64,000 nt of DNA from the NCBI RefSeq assembly GCF_010994755.1, contig NZ_WHSB02000005.1, positions 281,281 to 345,280 on the forward strand, read 5' to 3'. Below the pieces are notes generated by a model that searched no databases, had not been told where the DNA came from, and saw only the letters and a program-made list of their open reading frames with translations. This document shows positions 17,936-27,626 of the stretch, piece by piece (positions within the stretch are counted from its first letter, which is position 1; each line of letters starts with the position of its first letter). Both the position numbers and the translations under genes were made by a program. This DNA comes from Shinella lacus (GTDB lineage Bacteria; Pseudomonadota; Alphaproteobacteria; Rhizobiales; Rhizobiaceae).

Positions 17936-19054
17936 ATGCGCATTACTCTCGAGCGGTCCAATCTCCTGAAGTCGCTGAACCACGTTCACCGCGTGGTCGA
18001 GCGCCGCAACACGATCCCGATCCTCTCGAACGTGCTCCTGCGCTCGGACGGCGCCAGCCTCGACATGAAGGCGACCGACCTCGACCTGGAAATCACCGAG
18101 GCGACGCCGGCGCAGGTCGAGCAGGCAGGTGCCACGACCGTTCCCGCACACCTCCTCTACGACATCGTGCGCAAACTCTCCGACGGTTCGGAAGTGGCGC
18201 TCGCCACCAATGCCGACGGCTCTTCGATGACAGTCACGTCCGGCCGCTCGAAATTCTCGCTGCAATGCCTGCCGCAGTCCGACTTCCCGGACCTCACCGC
18301 CGGCAGCTTTTCCCACACGTTCCGCCTCAAGGCGACGGACCTGAAGATGTTGATCGATCGCACGCAGTTCGCGATCTCGACGGAAGAGACCCGCTATTAC
18401 CTGAACGGCATCTTTATCCACACGATCGAGAGCAATGGCGCGCTGAAACTGCGGGCCGTCGCCACCGACGGCCACCGCTTGGCCCGCGCCGATGTCGAAG
18501 CCCCGTCGGGCTCGGAAGGCATGCCGGGCATCATCATTCCGCGCAAGACGGTCGGCGAACTCCAGAAGCTGGTCGACAATCCGGAACTCGTCGTCACGGT
18601 CGAAGTGTCGGATGCGAAGATCCGCTTCACCATCGGCTCGATCGTGCTGACCTCCAAGCTCATCGACGGCACCTTCCCGGATTACCAGCGCGTGATCCCG
18701 ACCAACAACGACAAGGAACTGAAGATCGACTGCCAGTCCTTCGCGCAGGCCGTCGACCGCGTTTCCACCATTTCCTCAGAGCGCGGCCGCGCCGTGAAGC
18801 TGGCTCTTGGCGAAGGCCAGCTGACGCTCACCGTCAACAACCCGGATTCGGGCAGTGCGACGGAAGAACTGGCGGTCGGCTACGACAACGATCCGCTAGA
18901 AATCGGCTTCAACGCGAAGTACCTGCTCGACATCACCTCGCAGCTTTCCGGCACGGAAGCCGTGTTCATGCTGGCCGATCCGGGCTCGCCGACGCTGGTG
19001 CGCGATCTCGCCGGCGACGACGCGCTCTATGTGCTCATGCCGATGCGCGTATAG
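17936..19054 (+). CDS. dnaN: DNA polymerase III beta subunit (sliding clamp)
   Basis: Ring-shaped processivity clamp of the replicative polymerase. 372 residues, three repeated clamp domains. It starts MRITLERSNLLKSLNHVHRVVERRNTIPILSNVLL and ends with the clamp's DALYVLMPMRV. The open frame continues upstream of MRITLERS without clamp sequence, so this ATG is the start. In alphaproteobacteria of this group dnaN is not next to dnaA; here it lies between rsmI (divergent) and pmtA. A strong intrinsic terminator follows. Confidence 0.97.
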   Translation: MRITLERSNLLKSLNHVHRVVERRNTIPILSNVLLRSDGASLDMKATDLDLEITEATPAQVEQAGATTVPAHLLYDIVRKLSDGSEVALATNADGSSMTVTSGRSKFSLQCLPQSDFPDLTAGSFSHTFRLKATDLKMLIDRTQFAISTEETRYYLNGIFIHTIESNGALKLRAVATDGHRLARADVEAPSGSEGMPGIIIPRKTVGELQKLVDNPELVVTVEVSDAKIRFTIGSIVLTSKLIDGTFPDYQRVIPTNNDKELKIDCQSFAQAVDRVSTISSERGRAVKLALGEGQLTLTVNNPDSGSATEELAVGYDNDPLEIGFNAKYLLDITSQLSGTEAVFMLADPGSPTLVRDLAGDDALYVLMPMRV

Positions 19055-19084
19055 GCGGCCGGCAGCATCGGGAAACCGTTCACG

Positions 19085-19116
19085 GAACCCGCCGGCTATC
19101 CGGCGGGTTCTTTTTT
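19085..19116 (+). terminator. Intrinsic terminator of dnaN
   Basis: A perfect 11-bp stem GAACCCGCCGG/CCGGCGGGTTC with a CTAT loop, followed by TTTTTT, 30 bp after the dnaN stop. Confidence 0.92.
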
Positions 19117-19144
19117 ACCTGGCAACGCCGCCTTCTTTGTTTTT

Positions 19145-19192
19145 ACGCAATTCCGGACGCAAAACCGCTTCGCACTTTTGCTGGAACTGCTC
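19145..19192. repeat. Dispersed ~47-bp palindromic repeat, copy 1
   Basis: Copy of an intergenic element also found at 23063-23109 and 52817-52863. It begins GCAATTCCGGACGCAAAACC and ends CTTTTGCTGGAACTGC; the ends are an inverted repeat (GCAATTCC/GGAACTGC, one mismatch in this copy). It lies between the dnaN terminator and pmtA. Function unknown. Confidence 0.85.
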
Positions 19193-19327
19193 TAGAAACT
19201 TGCGGGCGACGGCGCAATCAGACTTGTTTTTGACGCAAACCGCGTCACATATTCGCCATGGTCGAATGCGCGGACGGGAATGACGCCCGCCGCCGGCCGG
19301 AAAAGCGATACCATGAAGGGGGACGGC

Positions 19328-19930
19328 ATGACGCTGCGTGTGAAGGTCAAGGAACGGCTCGGCAAGAAATTCGACGACGAGATTCGCTTCTTCAAGGGCT
19401 GGATGAGCAATACGCGGGCGGTCGGCTCGATCATCCCCACCTCCTCCATCACCGCGCGCCGCATGGCGAGCGTCGTCAATCCCGCCTCCGGCCTTCCCGT
19501 GCTCGAACTCGGTCCCGGCACCGGCGTCATCACCAAGGCGATCCTCGGCACCGGACTTGCCCCGGAAAAGCTGACCTCCGTCGAATTCTCCACGGATTTC
19601 TACAACCACCTCGTCGAGCGCTTTCACGGCGTGAACTTCATCAACGGCGATGCCTTCGATCTCGACAAGACGCTCGGCGACCTGCGGGAGACGACCTTCG
19701 ACAGCGTCGTTTCCGCCGTGCCGCTGCTGAACTTCCCGATGCACAAACGTGTCTCGATGATCGAGGACCTGCTGACGCGCATTCCCGTCGGCCGCCCCGT
19801 CGTGCAGATCTCCTACGGTCCGCTCTCCCCCGTCATCGCCATGCCGGACCGCTATCAGATCAGCCATCTCGACTTCGTCGTGCGCAACATCCCGCCGGCG
19901 CAGCTGTGGACCTACCGCCGCACGCACTGA
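19328..19930 (+). CDS. pmtA: Phosphatidylethanolamine N-methyltransferase (rhizobial PmtA type)
   Basis: SAM-dependent methyltransferase that converts phosphatidylethanolamine to phosphatidylcholine at the inner membrane. 200 residues, the usual length for Agrobacterium/Sinorhizobium PmtA. An amphipathic basic N-terminus (MTLRVKVKERLGKKFDDEIRF) for membrane docking is followed by GSIIPTSSITARRMAS. The SAM motif is VLELGPGTGVITKAIL (~residues 54-69), with VEFSTDFY and VVSAVPLLNFP after it. ATG 19328 was preferred over 19313 because AAGGGGGA is correctly spaced before it. It is the first gene of a probable run with a histidine phosphatase and pyrF. Confidence 0.92.
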   Translation: MTLRVKVKERLGKKFDDEIRFFKGWMSNTRAVGSIIPTSSITARRMASVVNPASGLPVLELGPGTGVITKAILGTGLAPEKLTSVEFSTDFYNHLVERFHGVNFINGDAFDLDKTLGDLRETTFDSVVSAVPLLNFPMHKRVSMIEDLLTRIPVGRPVVQISYGPLSPVIAMPDRYQISHLDFVVRNIPPAQLWTYRRTH

Positions 19931-19939
19931 GCGGCGGCG

Positions 19940-20521
19940 ATGTTCGCGCTCTATATTACCCACCCGCAGGTGCTGATCGACCCGGCCGTGCCCGTGCCCG
20001 ACTGGGGGCTTTCCGAGCGCGGCCGCGAGCGGGCCTTGCTTGCTGCCGACGCCGACTGGGCGCGGCAGATCGGCCGCTTCGTCGCGAGCACCGAGCGCAA
20101 GGCGATCGAGACGGCGGACATTCTTGCCGGCGGCCGCATCCCGGTCGAGACCGACCATGCCATGGGCGAGAACGACCGCTCCGCCACGGGTTTTCTGCCG
20201 CCTCCCGCCTTCGAGGCGGCAGCAGATGAATTCTTCGCCCATCCGGAGACGAGCTTTCGCGGCTGGGAGCGGGCGGTGGATGCGCAGGCACGCATCGTTG
20301 CCGCCGTCGAGCGCGTGCTGGCCGGCCACGACCCGACCGTCCCCATCGCCTTCGTCGGCCATGGTGGTGTCGGCACGCTGCTGAAGTGTCATCTCAAGGG
20401 CACGTCGATCCGTCGCGACGGCGACCAGCCGGGCGGGGGCGGCAATCTTTTCGCTTTCCGGCTTGCAGACCGCGCTGTCACATGCGACTGGACGCCAATC
20501 GAATCTTGGAAAGGGTTTTGA
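19940..20521 (+). CDS. Histidine phosphatase family protein with altered RHG motif
   Basis: A 193-residue protein of the phosphoglycerate-mutase-like histidine phosphatase superfamily. The second catalytic half is clear ([19 protein letters not shown], around residue 135), and [13 protein letters not shown] carries a conserved Arg. The N-terminal catalytic motif, normally LxRHGxT, reads LYITHPQV: the histidine is kept but Arg and Gly are replaced by Thr and Pro. Activity may be altered or specialised. It starts 9 bp after pmtA and ends 2 bp before pyrF, so it is in an operon with both. Substrate unknown. Confidence 0.82.
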   Translation: MFALYITHPQVLIDPAVPVPDWGLSERGRERALLAADADWARQIGRFVASTERKAIETADILAGGRIPVETDHAMGENDRSATGFLPPPAFEAAADEFFAHPETSFRGWERAVDAQARIVAAVERVLAGHDPTVPIAFVGHGGVGTLLKCHLKGTSIRRDGDQPGGGGNLFAFRLADRAVTCDWTPIESWKGF

Positions 20522-20523
20522 CC

Positions 20524-21222
20524 ATGTCCGCGCGCGACCGCCTGATCGTTGGCCTCGATGTTCCAACCATCGCGGAGGCGGAAAAGGTGGTTCGTACCCT
20601 CGGCAGTACCGCCCTCTTCTATAAGATCGGCTACCAGCTGGTCTTCGCCGGCGGCCTCGAATTCGCCCGCGACCTTGCCAAGGACGGCAAGGAGGTCTTC
20701 CTCGACATGAAGCTGCTCGACATCGACAACACGGTGGCAAAGGGCGTGGAAAACATCGTCAAGATGGGCATGTCCATGCTCACTCTGCATGCCTATCCGA
20801 AGGCCATGGCCGCCGCGGTTTCCGCCGCCAGGGGGTCCGACCTCTGCCTGCTCGGCGTCACGGTGCTCACCTCCATGGATGCCAAGGACGTCATCGACGC
20901 TGGCTATGAATATGATCCGCACACGCTGGTGCTGCGCCGCGCCGAACAGGCGCGCATCGCCGGCATGGGCGGCGTCGTCTGCTCGGCCGAGGAGGCGAAT
21001 GCGGTGCGCAAGATCGTCGGCGCCGACATGGCGATCGTCACGCCCGGCATCCGCCCGGCGGGCGCCGAACTTGGCGACCAGAAACGCGTGATGACGCCGG
21101 CCGATGCGCTGAAGGCCGGCTCCAGCCACCTCGTCGTCGCCCGGCCCATCGTCAACGCCGCAGACCCGCTTGCCGCCACCAGGGCGATCCTCGCCGAGAT
21201 GGACGGCGCGCTGAACGCCTGA
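20524..21222 (+). CDS. pyrF: Orotidine 5'-phosphate decarboxylase
   Basis: Final step of UMP synthesis, OMP to UMP, cytoplasmic. 232 residues of TIM-barrel Pyr[31 protein letters not shown], catalytic [18 protein letters not shown] (the D-x-K-x-x-D-I pattern), [11 protein letters not shown], and the phosphate loop [20 protein letters not shown]. The open frame extends upstream into the phosphatase gene in another frame; [11 protein letters not shown] is the natural start, 2 bp after that gene's stop. Confidence 0.97.
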   Translation: MSARDRLIVGLDVPTIAEAEKVVRTLGSTALFYKIGYQLVFAGGLEFARDLAKDGKEVFLDMKLLDIDNTVAKGVENIVKMGMSMLTLHAYPKAMAAAVSAARGSDLCLLGVTVLTSMDAKDVIDAGYEYDPHTLVLRRAEQARIAGMGGVVCSAEEANAVRKIVGADMAIVTPGIRPAGAELGDQKRVMTPADALKAGSSHLVVARPIVNAADPLAATRAILAEMDGALNA

Positions 21223-21239
21223 AACCAAGGGAGAGAGAC

Positions 21240-21527
21240 ATGCCGAAGGGCTACTGGATTGCACGGGTCGATGTGCGCGATACCGAGCGCTACAAGGACT
21301 ATGTCGCCGCCGCCAAGCCGGCCTTCGAAAAATACGGCGCGAATTTCATCGCCCGCGGCGGTGCGTTCGAGCGTCTCGAAGGCGATGTTCGCGCCCGCAA
21401 CGTGATCATCGAATTCCCCTCGCTGCAAGCCGCCGTCGACTGTTACAACTCGCCGGAATACCAGATCGCCGCCGCCATCCGCCAGGAAGTGGCGGATGCG
21501 GAAATGGTGGTCGTCGAAGGCATCTGA
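21240..21527 (+). CDS. DUF1330 domain-containing protein
   Basis: A 95-residue protein that is a complete DUF1330 domain, a dimeric alpha-beta ferredoxin-like fold. MPKGYWIARVDVRDTERYKDYVAAAKPAFEKYGANFIARGG is the signature opening, followed by VIIEFPSLQAAVDCYNSPEYQIA. Biochemical role unknown; related folds act as monooxygenases or dye-peroxidase-like dimers. It lies 17 bp after pyrF with a GGGAGAGA ribosome site, so probably cotranscribed. Confidence 0.92.
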   Translation: MPKGYWIARVDVRDTERYKDYVAAAKPAFEKYGANFIARGGAFERLEGDVRARNVIIEFPSLQAAVDCYNSPEYQIAAAIRQEVADAEMVVVEGI

Positions 21528-21636
21528 GTTACCGCGAAAACCCCGGCAGGAGAGACGCTTCGCCGCGCTTCACCTTGCCGGCGCTTTGGGCTATGTAGGC
21601 CCTACCCACCTTTCCTATCCTTCAGGAGCTGCCCGC

Positions 21637-22617
21637 ATGACCTTGTCCAACCTTCCGCCGCTCGTCACCGTCTTCGGCGGCTCGGGCTTCGTCGGGCGTC
21701 ATGTGGTGCGCGCGCTGGCGCGCCGCGGCTACCGCATCCGCGTCGCCGTGCGCCGGCCGGATCTCGCCGGCTTCCTCCAGCCGATCGGCGGCGTCGGCCA
21801 GATCTCCTTCGTCCAGGCGAACCTGCGCTACCGCCAGTCCGTCGACCGCGCCGTCGAAGGTTCCGACCACGTCATCAACTGTGTCGGCGTGCTCTTCGAG
21901 GCCGGCCGCAACACCTTCGACGCCGTCCAGGATTTTGGTGCCCGCGCCGTGGCCGAGGCGGCCCGGGCCGCCGGTGCCAAGCTCACCCATATTTCGGCGA
22001 TCGGCGCCAACGAGAAGTCGGAATCCTCCTACGGCCGCACCAAGGGCCGCGGCGAAGCGGCCGTGCTGCGCACGGTGCCGGACGCCGTCATCCTCCGCCC
22101 CTCCATCATCTTCGGGCCGGAGGACGGCTTCTTCAACAAGTTCGCCACCATGGCACGCTATGCGCCGGTCCTGCCGCTGATCGGCGGCGGTCACACGAAG
22201 TTCCAGCCGGTCTATGTCGCCGACGTCGCCGAAGCCGTCGCCCGCTCCGTGGACGGCACGATCGAACGCGGCCGCATCTACGAACTCGGCGGCCCGGAAG
22301 TGCTGACCTTCCGCCAGTGTCTGGAATTGATGCTCCGCGTCGTCGATCGCAAGAACCCGCTCGTGTCGCTGCCCTTCGGCATCGCTTCGCTGATCGGCTC
22401 CATCGCCTCGCTGGTGCCCTTCATCGCACCGCCGCTGACCTCCGACCAGGTGACGCTGCTGCGCTCGGACACCATCGTCTCCGAAGCGGCCCGCAGCGAA
22501 GGCCGCACCCTTGAGGCCATCGGCATCCAGCCGACCCTCGTCGAAGCGATCCTGCCGAGCTATCTCGTGCGCTACCGCCAGCAGGGCCAGTTCACCAAGA
22601 TCGACAAGACGGCCTGA
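21637..22617 (+). CDS. NDUFA9-like NAD(P)-binding short-chain dehydrogenase/epimerase family protein
   Basis: A 326-residue atypical SDR. The Rossmann motif VTVFGGSGFVGRHVVRALARRGYRI is at residues ~10-34, then VINCVGVLFE, HISAIGANEKSESSYGRTKGRGE (catalytic-type Tyr-x-x-x-Lys in SYGRTKG) and LRPSIIFGPEDGFFNKFA. The closest well-known relative is the complex I accessory subunit NDUFA9, and bacterial homologues in alphaproteobacteria are annotated as complex I NDUFA9 family. Function as a quinone/NAD-related accessory protein is inferred. The start has a CAGGAG ribosome site; a strong terminator follows. Confidence 0.88.
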   Translation: MTLSNLPPLVTVFGGSGFVGRHVVRALARRGYRIRVAVRRPDLAGFLQPIGGVGQISFVQANLRYRQSVDRAVEGSDHVINCVGVLFEAGRNTFDAVQDFGARAVAEAARAAGAKLTHISAIGANEKSESSYGRTKGRGEAAVLRTVPDAVILRPSIIFGPEDGFFNKFATMARYAPVLPLIGGGHTKFQPVYVADVAEAVARSVDGTIERGRIYELGGPEVLTFRQCLELMLRVVDRKNPLVSLPFGIASLIGSIASLVPFIAPPLTSDQVTLLRSDTIVSEAARSEGRTLEAIGIQPTLVEAILPSYLVRYRQQGQFTKIDKTA

Positions 22618-22638
22618 CGCATCCGTCGCCGAAATGAA

Positions 22639-22683
22639 AACCGGCCGCCGCAGGGTTTTGTCCCGCGGCGGCCGGTTCTTTTT
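22639..22683 (+). terminator. Intrinsic terminator after the NDUFA9-like gene
   Basis: A perfect 13-bp stem AACCGGCCGCCGC/GCGGCGGCCGGTT with a 13-nt loop and CTTTTT after it, 22 bp beyond the stop. It closes the pmtA-to-NDUFA9 run. Confidence 0.92.
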
Positions 22684-22869
22684 CGAAAGCGCTTTGAGCA
22701 CTCTGTTGCACTTATGCAGCGGTTAAAAAAAGCTGCGTGGCATTTACCCGTGATTCAGCATGACGCGATATTGATTGTCGTCGGACCAGCGAATAAACAC
22801 CGCCCCCGTCGCGTCGTACTGATGACAGTTCTGCGGCGTATTTTCAGGACTTTGAGAGGCTCCCGGCCC

Positions 22870-23019
22870 ATGGGCAAGGCAATTGCAATCTTCTTCGGAT
22901 TTTCGGCTCTGATCATCGTGGCCGGATCCTTTGCCGCGCCGGGAACGGTGTCTGCCGGCAAGCACGGCTGTTCGCCGGCTTACGGCGTCGACCCCTGCAC
23001 GACTGCATCGGTCAAGTAA
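22870..23019 (+). CDS. Small hypothetical secreted or membrane-anchored protein
   Basis: A 49-residue open frame. One hydrophobic N-terminal segment (AIAIFFGFSALIIVAGSFA) with a possible signal cleavage site after GTVSA leaves a short Cys-containing tail (KHGCSPAYGVDPCTTASVK). The start used has a GAGAGG purine run upstream; in-frame ATGs at 22822 and 22714 would add a basic N-terminal extension. I do not recognise a family. The two cysteines could form a disulfide in the periplasm. Existence is plausible from the membrane segment and its isolation between a terminator and a repeat, but not proven. Confidence 0.5.
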   Translation: MGKAIAIFFGFSALIIVAGSFAAPGTVSAGKHGCSPAYGVDPCTTASVK

Positions 23020-23062
23020 GCTTCGGCCGATCGAAAGACCGGCCAAAGCGATTCTTCGTTTT

Positions 23063-23109
23063 GCGCAATTCCGGACGGAAAACCGCTACACACTTTTCCT
23101 GGAATTGCT
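23063..23109. repeat. Dispersed ~47-bp palindromic repeat, copy 2
   Basis: Second copy of the element at 19145-19192 and 52817-52863. Here the terminal inverted repeats are perfect (GCAATTCC/GGAATTGC), and inner GGAAAA/TTTTCC extends the pairing. It lies directly against the 3' end of uppP. Confidence 0.85.
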
Positions 23110-23111
23110 CG

Positions 23112-23918
23112 TCAGCCGAAGACCAAGAGGCCGATCAGGCCGAGCGTGCCCACGACGATTCGCCAGATGGCAAACAACGTGAAGCCGCGACGCGATACGT
23201 AGTCGAGCAGTTTGCGCACGACGAAGAGGCCCGCGACAAAGGCGGCCGCAAAGCCGACGCCGATCATCAGGAGATCATCCGAGGACAGCGCGTCGCGGTT
23301 CTTGTAGAGATCGAGTGCGAAGGCGCCAACCATCGTGGGCATGGCGAGGAAGAACGAGAACTCCGCCGCCGAACGCTTGTCGGTGCCGAGCAGCAGGGCG
23401 CCGGCGATCGTCGCACCCGAGCGCGAGGTGCCGGGAATCATCGCCAGGCACTGGCAGAGGCCGATCTTGAAGGCAAGCGACGGCGGGTAGGTCATCGCAT
23501 CCGTATAACGCGGCGTCAGCGGCAGGCGATCGACCACATAGAGGATGACGCCGCCGATGATCAGCACAATGCAGATCAGCATCGGCGTCTCGAAGAGCAC
23601 CGTCTTGATGAAATCATGCGCGATGGCGCCGATGACGGCGGCCGGCAGGAAGGCCACCAGCACGCTGGCGACGAAGCGGCGCGCCTCCGGGCGCGATGGC
23701 AGGTCGAAGGCGATGCGCAGCAACTTGGCCGCATAGACGGACAGGATCGCCAGGATGGCGCCGAGCTGGATGAGGACGGCAAAACTGTTGCCCGGCGACT
23801 TGAAGCCGAGAAAGTGCCCGGCAAGCAGGATATGGGCGGTGGAGGACACCGGGATGAATTCGGTCAGGCCCTCGATGAGACCGAGAATGAGGGCGCTGAC
23901 AATCGATTGGTCTGCCAT
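23112..23918 (-). CDS. uppP: Undecaprenyl-diphosphate phosphatase
   Basis: Integral membrane phosphatase (BacA/UppP) that recycles undecaprenyl pyrophosphate to the lipid carrier for peptidoglycan and polysaccharide synthesis. 268 residues with about eight membrane helices. The catalytic [17 protein letters not shown] (residues ~16-32) and the second motif [17 protein letters not shown] (~162-178) are intact. It is a single gene, divergent from the GST gene. Confidence 0.96.
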   Translation of the reverse strand: MADQSIVSALILGLIEGLTEFIPVSSTAHILLAGHFLGFKSPGNSFAVLIQLGAILAILSVYAAKLLRIAFDLPSRPEARRFVASVLVAFLPAAVIGAIAHDFIKTVLFETPMLICIVLIIGGVILYVVDRLPLTPRYTDAMTYPPSLAFKIGLCQCLAMIPGTSRSGATIAGALLLGTDKRSAAEFSFFLAMPTMVGAFALDLYKNRDALSSDDLLMIGVGFAAAFVAGLFVVRKLLDYVSRRGFTLFAIWRIVVGTLGLIGLLVFG

Positions 23919-24106
23919 GAAAGTTCCTTGATGCTGGGAAAGGAAAGCATGAAAACGAAGCGGCCTTACGGCAAAAAGCCCGATTCGCTTGTGTTTGTAC
24001 CACCAAATTTCTATAGGTTCGTCAAATCAGCCGTCGCCAAATCAGCTCCGCGTCAAGCGGCAGGCCCGGCATCGCCCCTTCCGCAAGACGAGTAAAAGCA
24101 GCGTTC

Positions 24107-24799
24107 ATGCCCACACTCTATCATCACCCGATGTCTTCCGCCTCGCGCTTCGTCCGCCTGATTCTGGCCGAATACGGCTTCCAGACGGAGCTTGCCGAAG
24201 AGGCGCCGTGGGAAAACCGACGCGATTTCCTGGCCCTCAACCCGGCCGGAACCCTGCCCGTCTATGTCGACGACAGCATGCGGGCGCTCTGTGGCGCGAG
24301 CATCATTTCCGAATATCTCGACGAGACCCACGGCGTGCTGAAGCGCGATCGCCGCCTGCTCGCCGAAGACCCTTTTCAGCGCGCGGAGATCCGGCGACTA
24401 ACGGAGTGGTTCCTGCAGAAGATGGAGCAGGACGTGACGCGCCCGCTGGTGCGCGAGCGTGTTTTCAAACTGCAGATGACGCCGGACCAGGGCGGCGGCC
24501 CGCCGGACAGCAAGATCCTGCGCAACTCGCGCGCCAATATCCGCCAGCATATGAAGTATCTCTCCTGGCTTGCCGGCTCGCGCACCTATCTCGCCGGCGA
24601 CCGCCTCAGCTATGCCGACCTCGCCGCCGCCGCGATGATCTCGGTGCTCGACTATATGGGCGAGATCAACTGGGCGGATGCGCCGCAGGCCAAGGACTGG
24701 TATCAGCGGCTGAAATCCCGCCCCTCCTTCCGCCCGCTGCTGGCCGAGCGCGTGCGCGGCGTCACCCCGGTCTCGCACTACGCGGACCTGGATTTCTAA
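24107..24799 (+). CDS. Glutathione S-transferase family protein
   Basis: A 230-residue two-domain GST. The N-terminal thioredoxin-like domain ([25 protein letters not shown]) has [12 protein letters not shown] with the cis-Pro and [11 protein letters not shown] for glutathione binding. The all-helical C-terminal domain has [28 protein letters not shown] possible promoter is TTGTGT at 23989 and TATAGG at 24012, 17 bp apart. It is first in a tight run with queG (10 bp gap) and an SDR gene. Substrate unknown. Confidence 0.92.
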   Translation: MPTLYHHPMSSASRFVRLILAEYGFQTELAEEAPWENRRDFLALNPAGTLPVYVDDSMRALCGASIISEYLDETHGVLKRDRRLLAEDPFQRAEIRRLTEWFLQKMEQDVTRPLVRERVFKLQMTPDQGGGPPDSKILRNSRANIRQHMKYLSWLAGSRTYLAGDRLSYADLAAAAMISVLDYMGEINWADAPQAKDWYQRLKSRPSFRPLLAERVRGVTPVSHYADLDF

Positions 24800-24809
24800 G
24801 GACGGACAC

Positions 24810-25951
<1,142 letters not shown>

Positions 25952-25955
<4 letters not shown>

Positions 25956-26827
25956 CGCATCTCCTGATCCTCGGCGCCGGTTTTTCCGGCAAGGCCATCG
26001 GCGACGTTTTCAAGGAGGCCGGCTTTTCCGTCTCCGGCACGACGCGCTCCGCCGAAAAGGCCGAGAGCCTGCGCACCCTCGGCATCGAGCCTATACTCTA
26101 TGATGGCGGCGCGATTTCGGAAGCGCTTGCCGCCGACATGGCGCGCGCCACCCATGTCGTGCAGTCGATCGCGCCCGGCAAGGATGGCGATCCGTTGTTT
26201 CGCATAGGTAGCCCCGCGCTGTCCGTCCTGATGCCGAAGCTCGAATGGGCCGCCTACCTCTCCACTGTCGGCGTCTATGGCGACCACAAGGGCGCCTGGG
26301 TGAACGAGGAGACGGTGCTGAACCCCGTGTCCGCCCGCTCGGTCGAACGGGTCGAGGCGGAGAACCACTGGCTCGACTTCGGCAAGGCCTCCGCCCTGCC
26401 CGTCGCCGTGCTTCGCCTTTCCGGCATTTACGGGCCGGGACGCAATGCGCTGCGCAACATGGAAGACGGCACCGCCCGCCGCCTCATCAAGCCGGACCAG
26501 GTGTTCAATCGCATTCGTGTGGAAGACATCGGCCGCTCGGCGCTGTTCCTTGCGGGCAAGCGCCTGGGCGGCGTCTGGAACATTACCGACCACGAGCCCG
26601 GCCCGCCGCAGGACGTGGTTGCCGAGGCCGCCCGGCTGATGGGCCTGCCGGTGCCGCCGGATATTCCGTTCGAGACGGCGGAACTTTCCCCCATGGCACG
26701 GTCTTTCTACGGAGAGAACAAGCGCGTTTCGAACGCAAAGCTGCGTGCTGCCGGCTTCGAATTCCGCTTCCCGAACTACCGTCAATCGCTCGCCGACCTG
26801 TGGTCTTCCGGGCGCTGGCGGGGCTGA
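25952..26827 (+). CDS. NAD(P)-binding SDR family oxidoreductase
   Basis: A 291-residue Rossmann-fold protein of the extended SDR/YeeZ-like type. The nucleotide motif [17 protein letters not shown] is at the extreme N-terminus, followed by [19 protein letters not shown] (Tyr of the SDR type), [17 protein letters not shown] and [17 protein letters not shown]. coli YeeZ relatives have the same layout. It is translationally coupled to queG by a 4-bp overlap. The substrate is unknown; queG-linked genes of this type are frequent in Rhizobiales. Confidence 0.88.
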
Positions 26828-27187
26828 GGGTGGCGGGCCGGCAGGCTTGGCTTTTGCGCTTTTATACAACCATAAATTTATCTGCCCCAATTTTGCCGCC
26901 GGATTCATGCGCAGCGATTGCTAATATTGAAAGTTTTTTCCGAAAATTTGCACGAATGCCGCATGGCCATTCCAGCTTTACAGTCGATCCAGTTTAGCAA
27001 CTGATTCCGAAGAACTTTTTCTGTCATCTTAACGAAGATTAAAAATCCATCGCGGGCGATGGACTGTATAGCCGCACGGGTTTTGACAGAATTGCGGCCG
27101 GTTGAGGCACGTTTTCGCCACTTTTGCTTCCTCATAGGGCAAGCATAGCAGCGGAAATTCACAACTCGCCCGGAAGGTCATCCGAAC
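26828..27187. other. 360-bp gap before rlpA; possible minus-strand terminator-like hairpin
   Basis: No convincing gene on either strand. The gap is clearly AT-richer than its surroundings, especially 26860-27050, and probably carries the promoter of the RlpA-like gene. At 27047-27062 a 6-bp stem CCATCG/CGATGG with a 4-nt loop is followed on the minus strand by TTTTT. That has the shape of an intrinsic terminator although no minus-strand gene lies upstream of it. Confidence 0.6.
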
Positions 27188-27550
27188 ATGGTGCTCAAAC
27201 TCTCCAGTGTGGCTCTTGCCTCCCTCGTCGCCGCCTCCTCCACCTTCGTTACATTCACCGATGCTCAGGCAGCCGGTTGCGGCCGCGCCTCGTGGTATGC
27301 GCTGCACTCGCGCACGGCCTCAGGTGAACGCATGAACCCCAGCCTCATGACGGCCGCCCACCGCAGCCTGCGCTTCGGCACCAAGGTGAAGGTCACCAAC
27401 GCGAACAACGGCAAGAGCGTCGTGGTGCGCATCAACGATCGCGGCCCGTTCATCCGCGGCCGCGTGCTCGATCTGTCCAAGGCGGCCGCCTCCAACATCG
27501 GCATGATCCGCTCCGGCCATGCCAAGATCTGTTACGAGGTCATCGGCTGA
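27188..27550 (+). CDS. RlpA-like septal ring lytic transglycosylase family protein (short form)
   Basis: A 120-residue secreted double-psi beta-barrel protein. The Sec signal peptide covers residues 1-~29 (cut after AQAA). The barrel follows directly: [40 protein letters not shown], then [24 protein letters not shown] with the conserved Asp. The two Cys (GCGRAS and KICYEV) may bond. RlpA cleaves naked glycan strands at septa, but this protein lacks the SPOR domain that targets full-length RlpA and has no lipobox. It is a short family member whose activity is uncertain. Confidence 0.9.
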   Translation: MVLKLSSVALASLVAASSTFVTFTDAQAAGCGRASWYALHSRTASGERMNPSLMTAAHRSLRFGTKVKVTNANNGKSVVVRINDRGPFIRGRVLDLSKAAASNIGMIRSGHAKICYEVIG

Positions 27551-27626
27551 TCAGCCGCTAATCTGACCGCGCCGGCTTGCCCTCGGCGCGTTCCGCCGCT
27601 ACCACGACGCAAAACGGAGTAAACGT

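Noticed and set aside
20386-20523. Earlier start for pyrF giving a 278-residue protein
   Set aside because: The extra part overlaps the histidine phosphatase in another frame and is not PyrF-like; 232 residues is the family's usual length.
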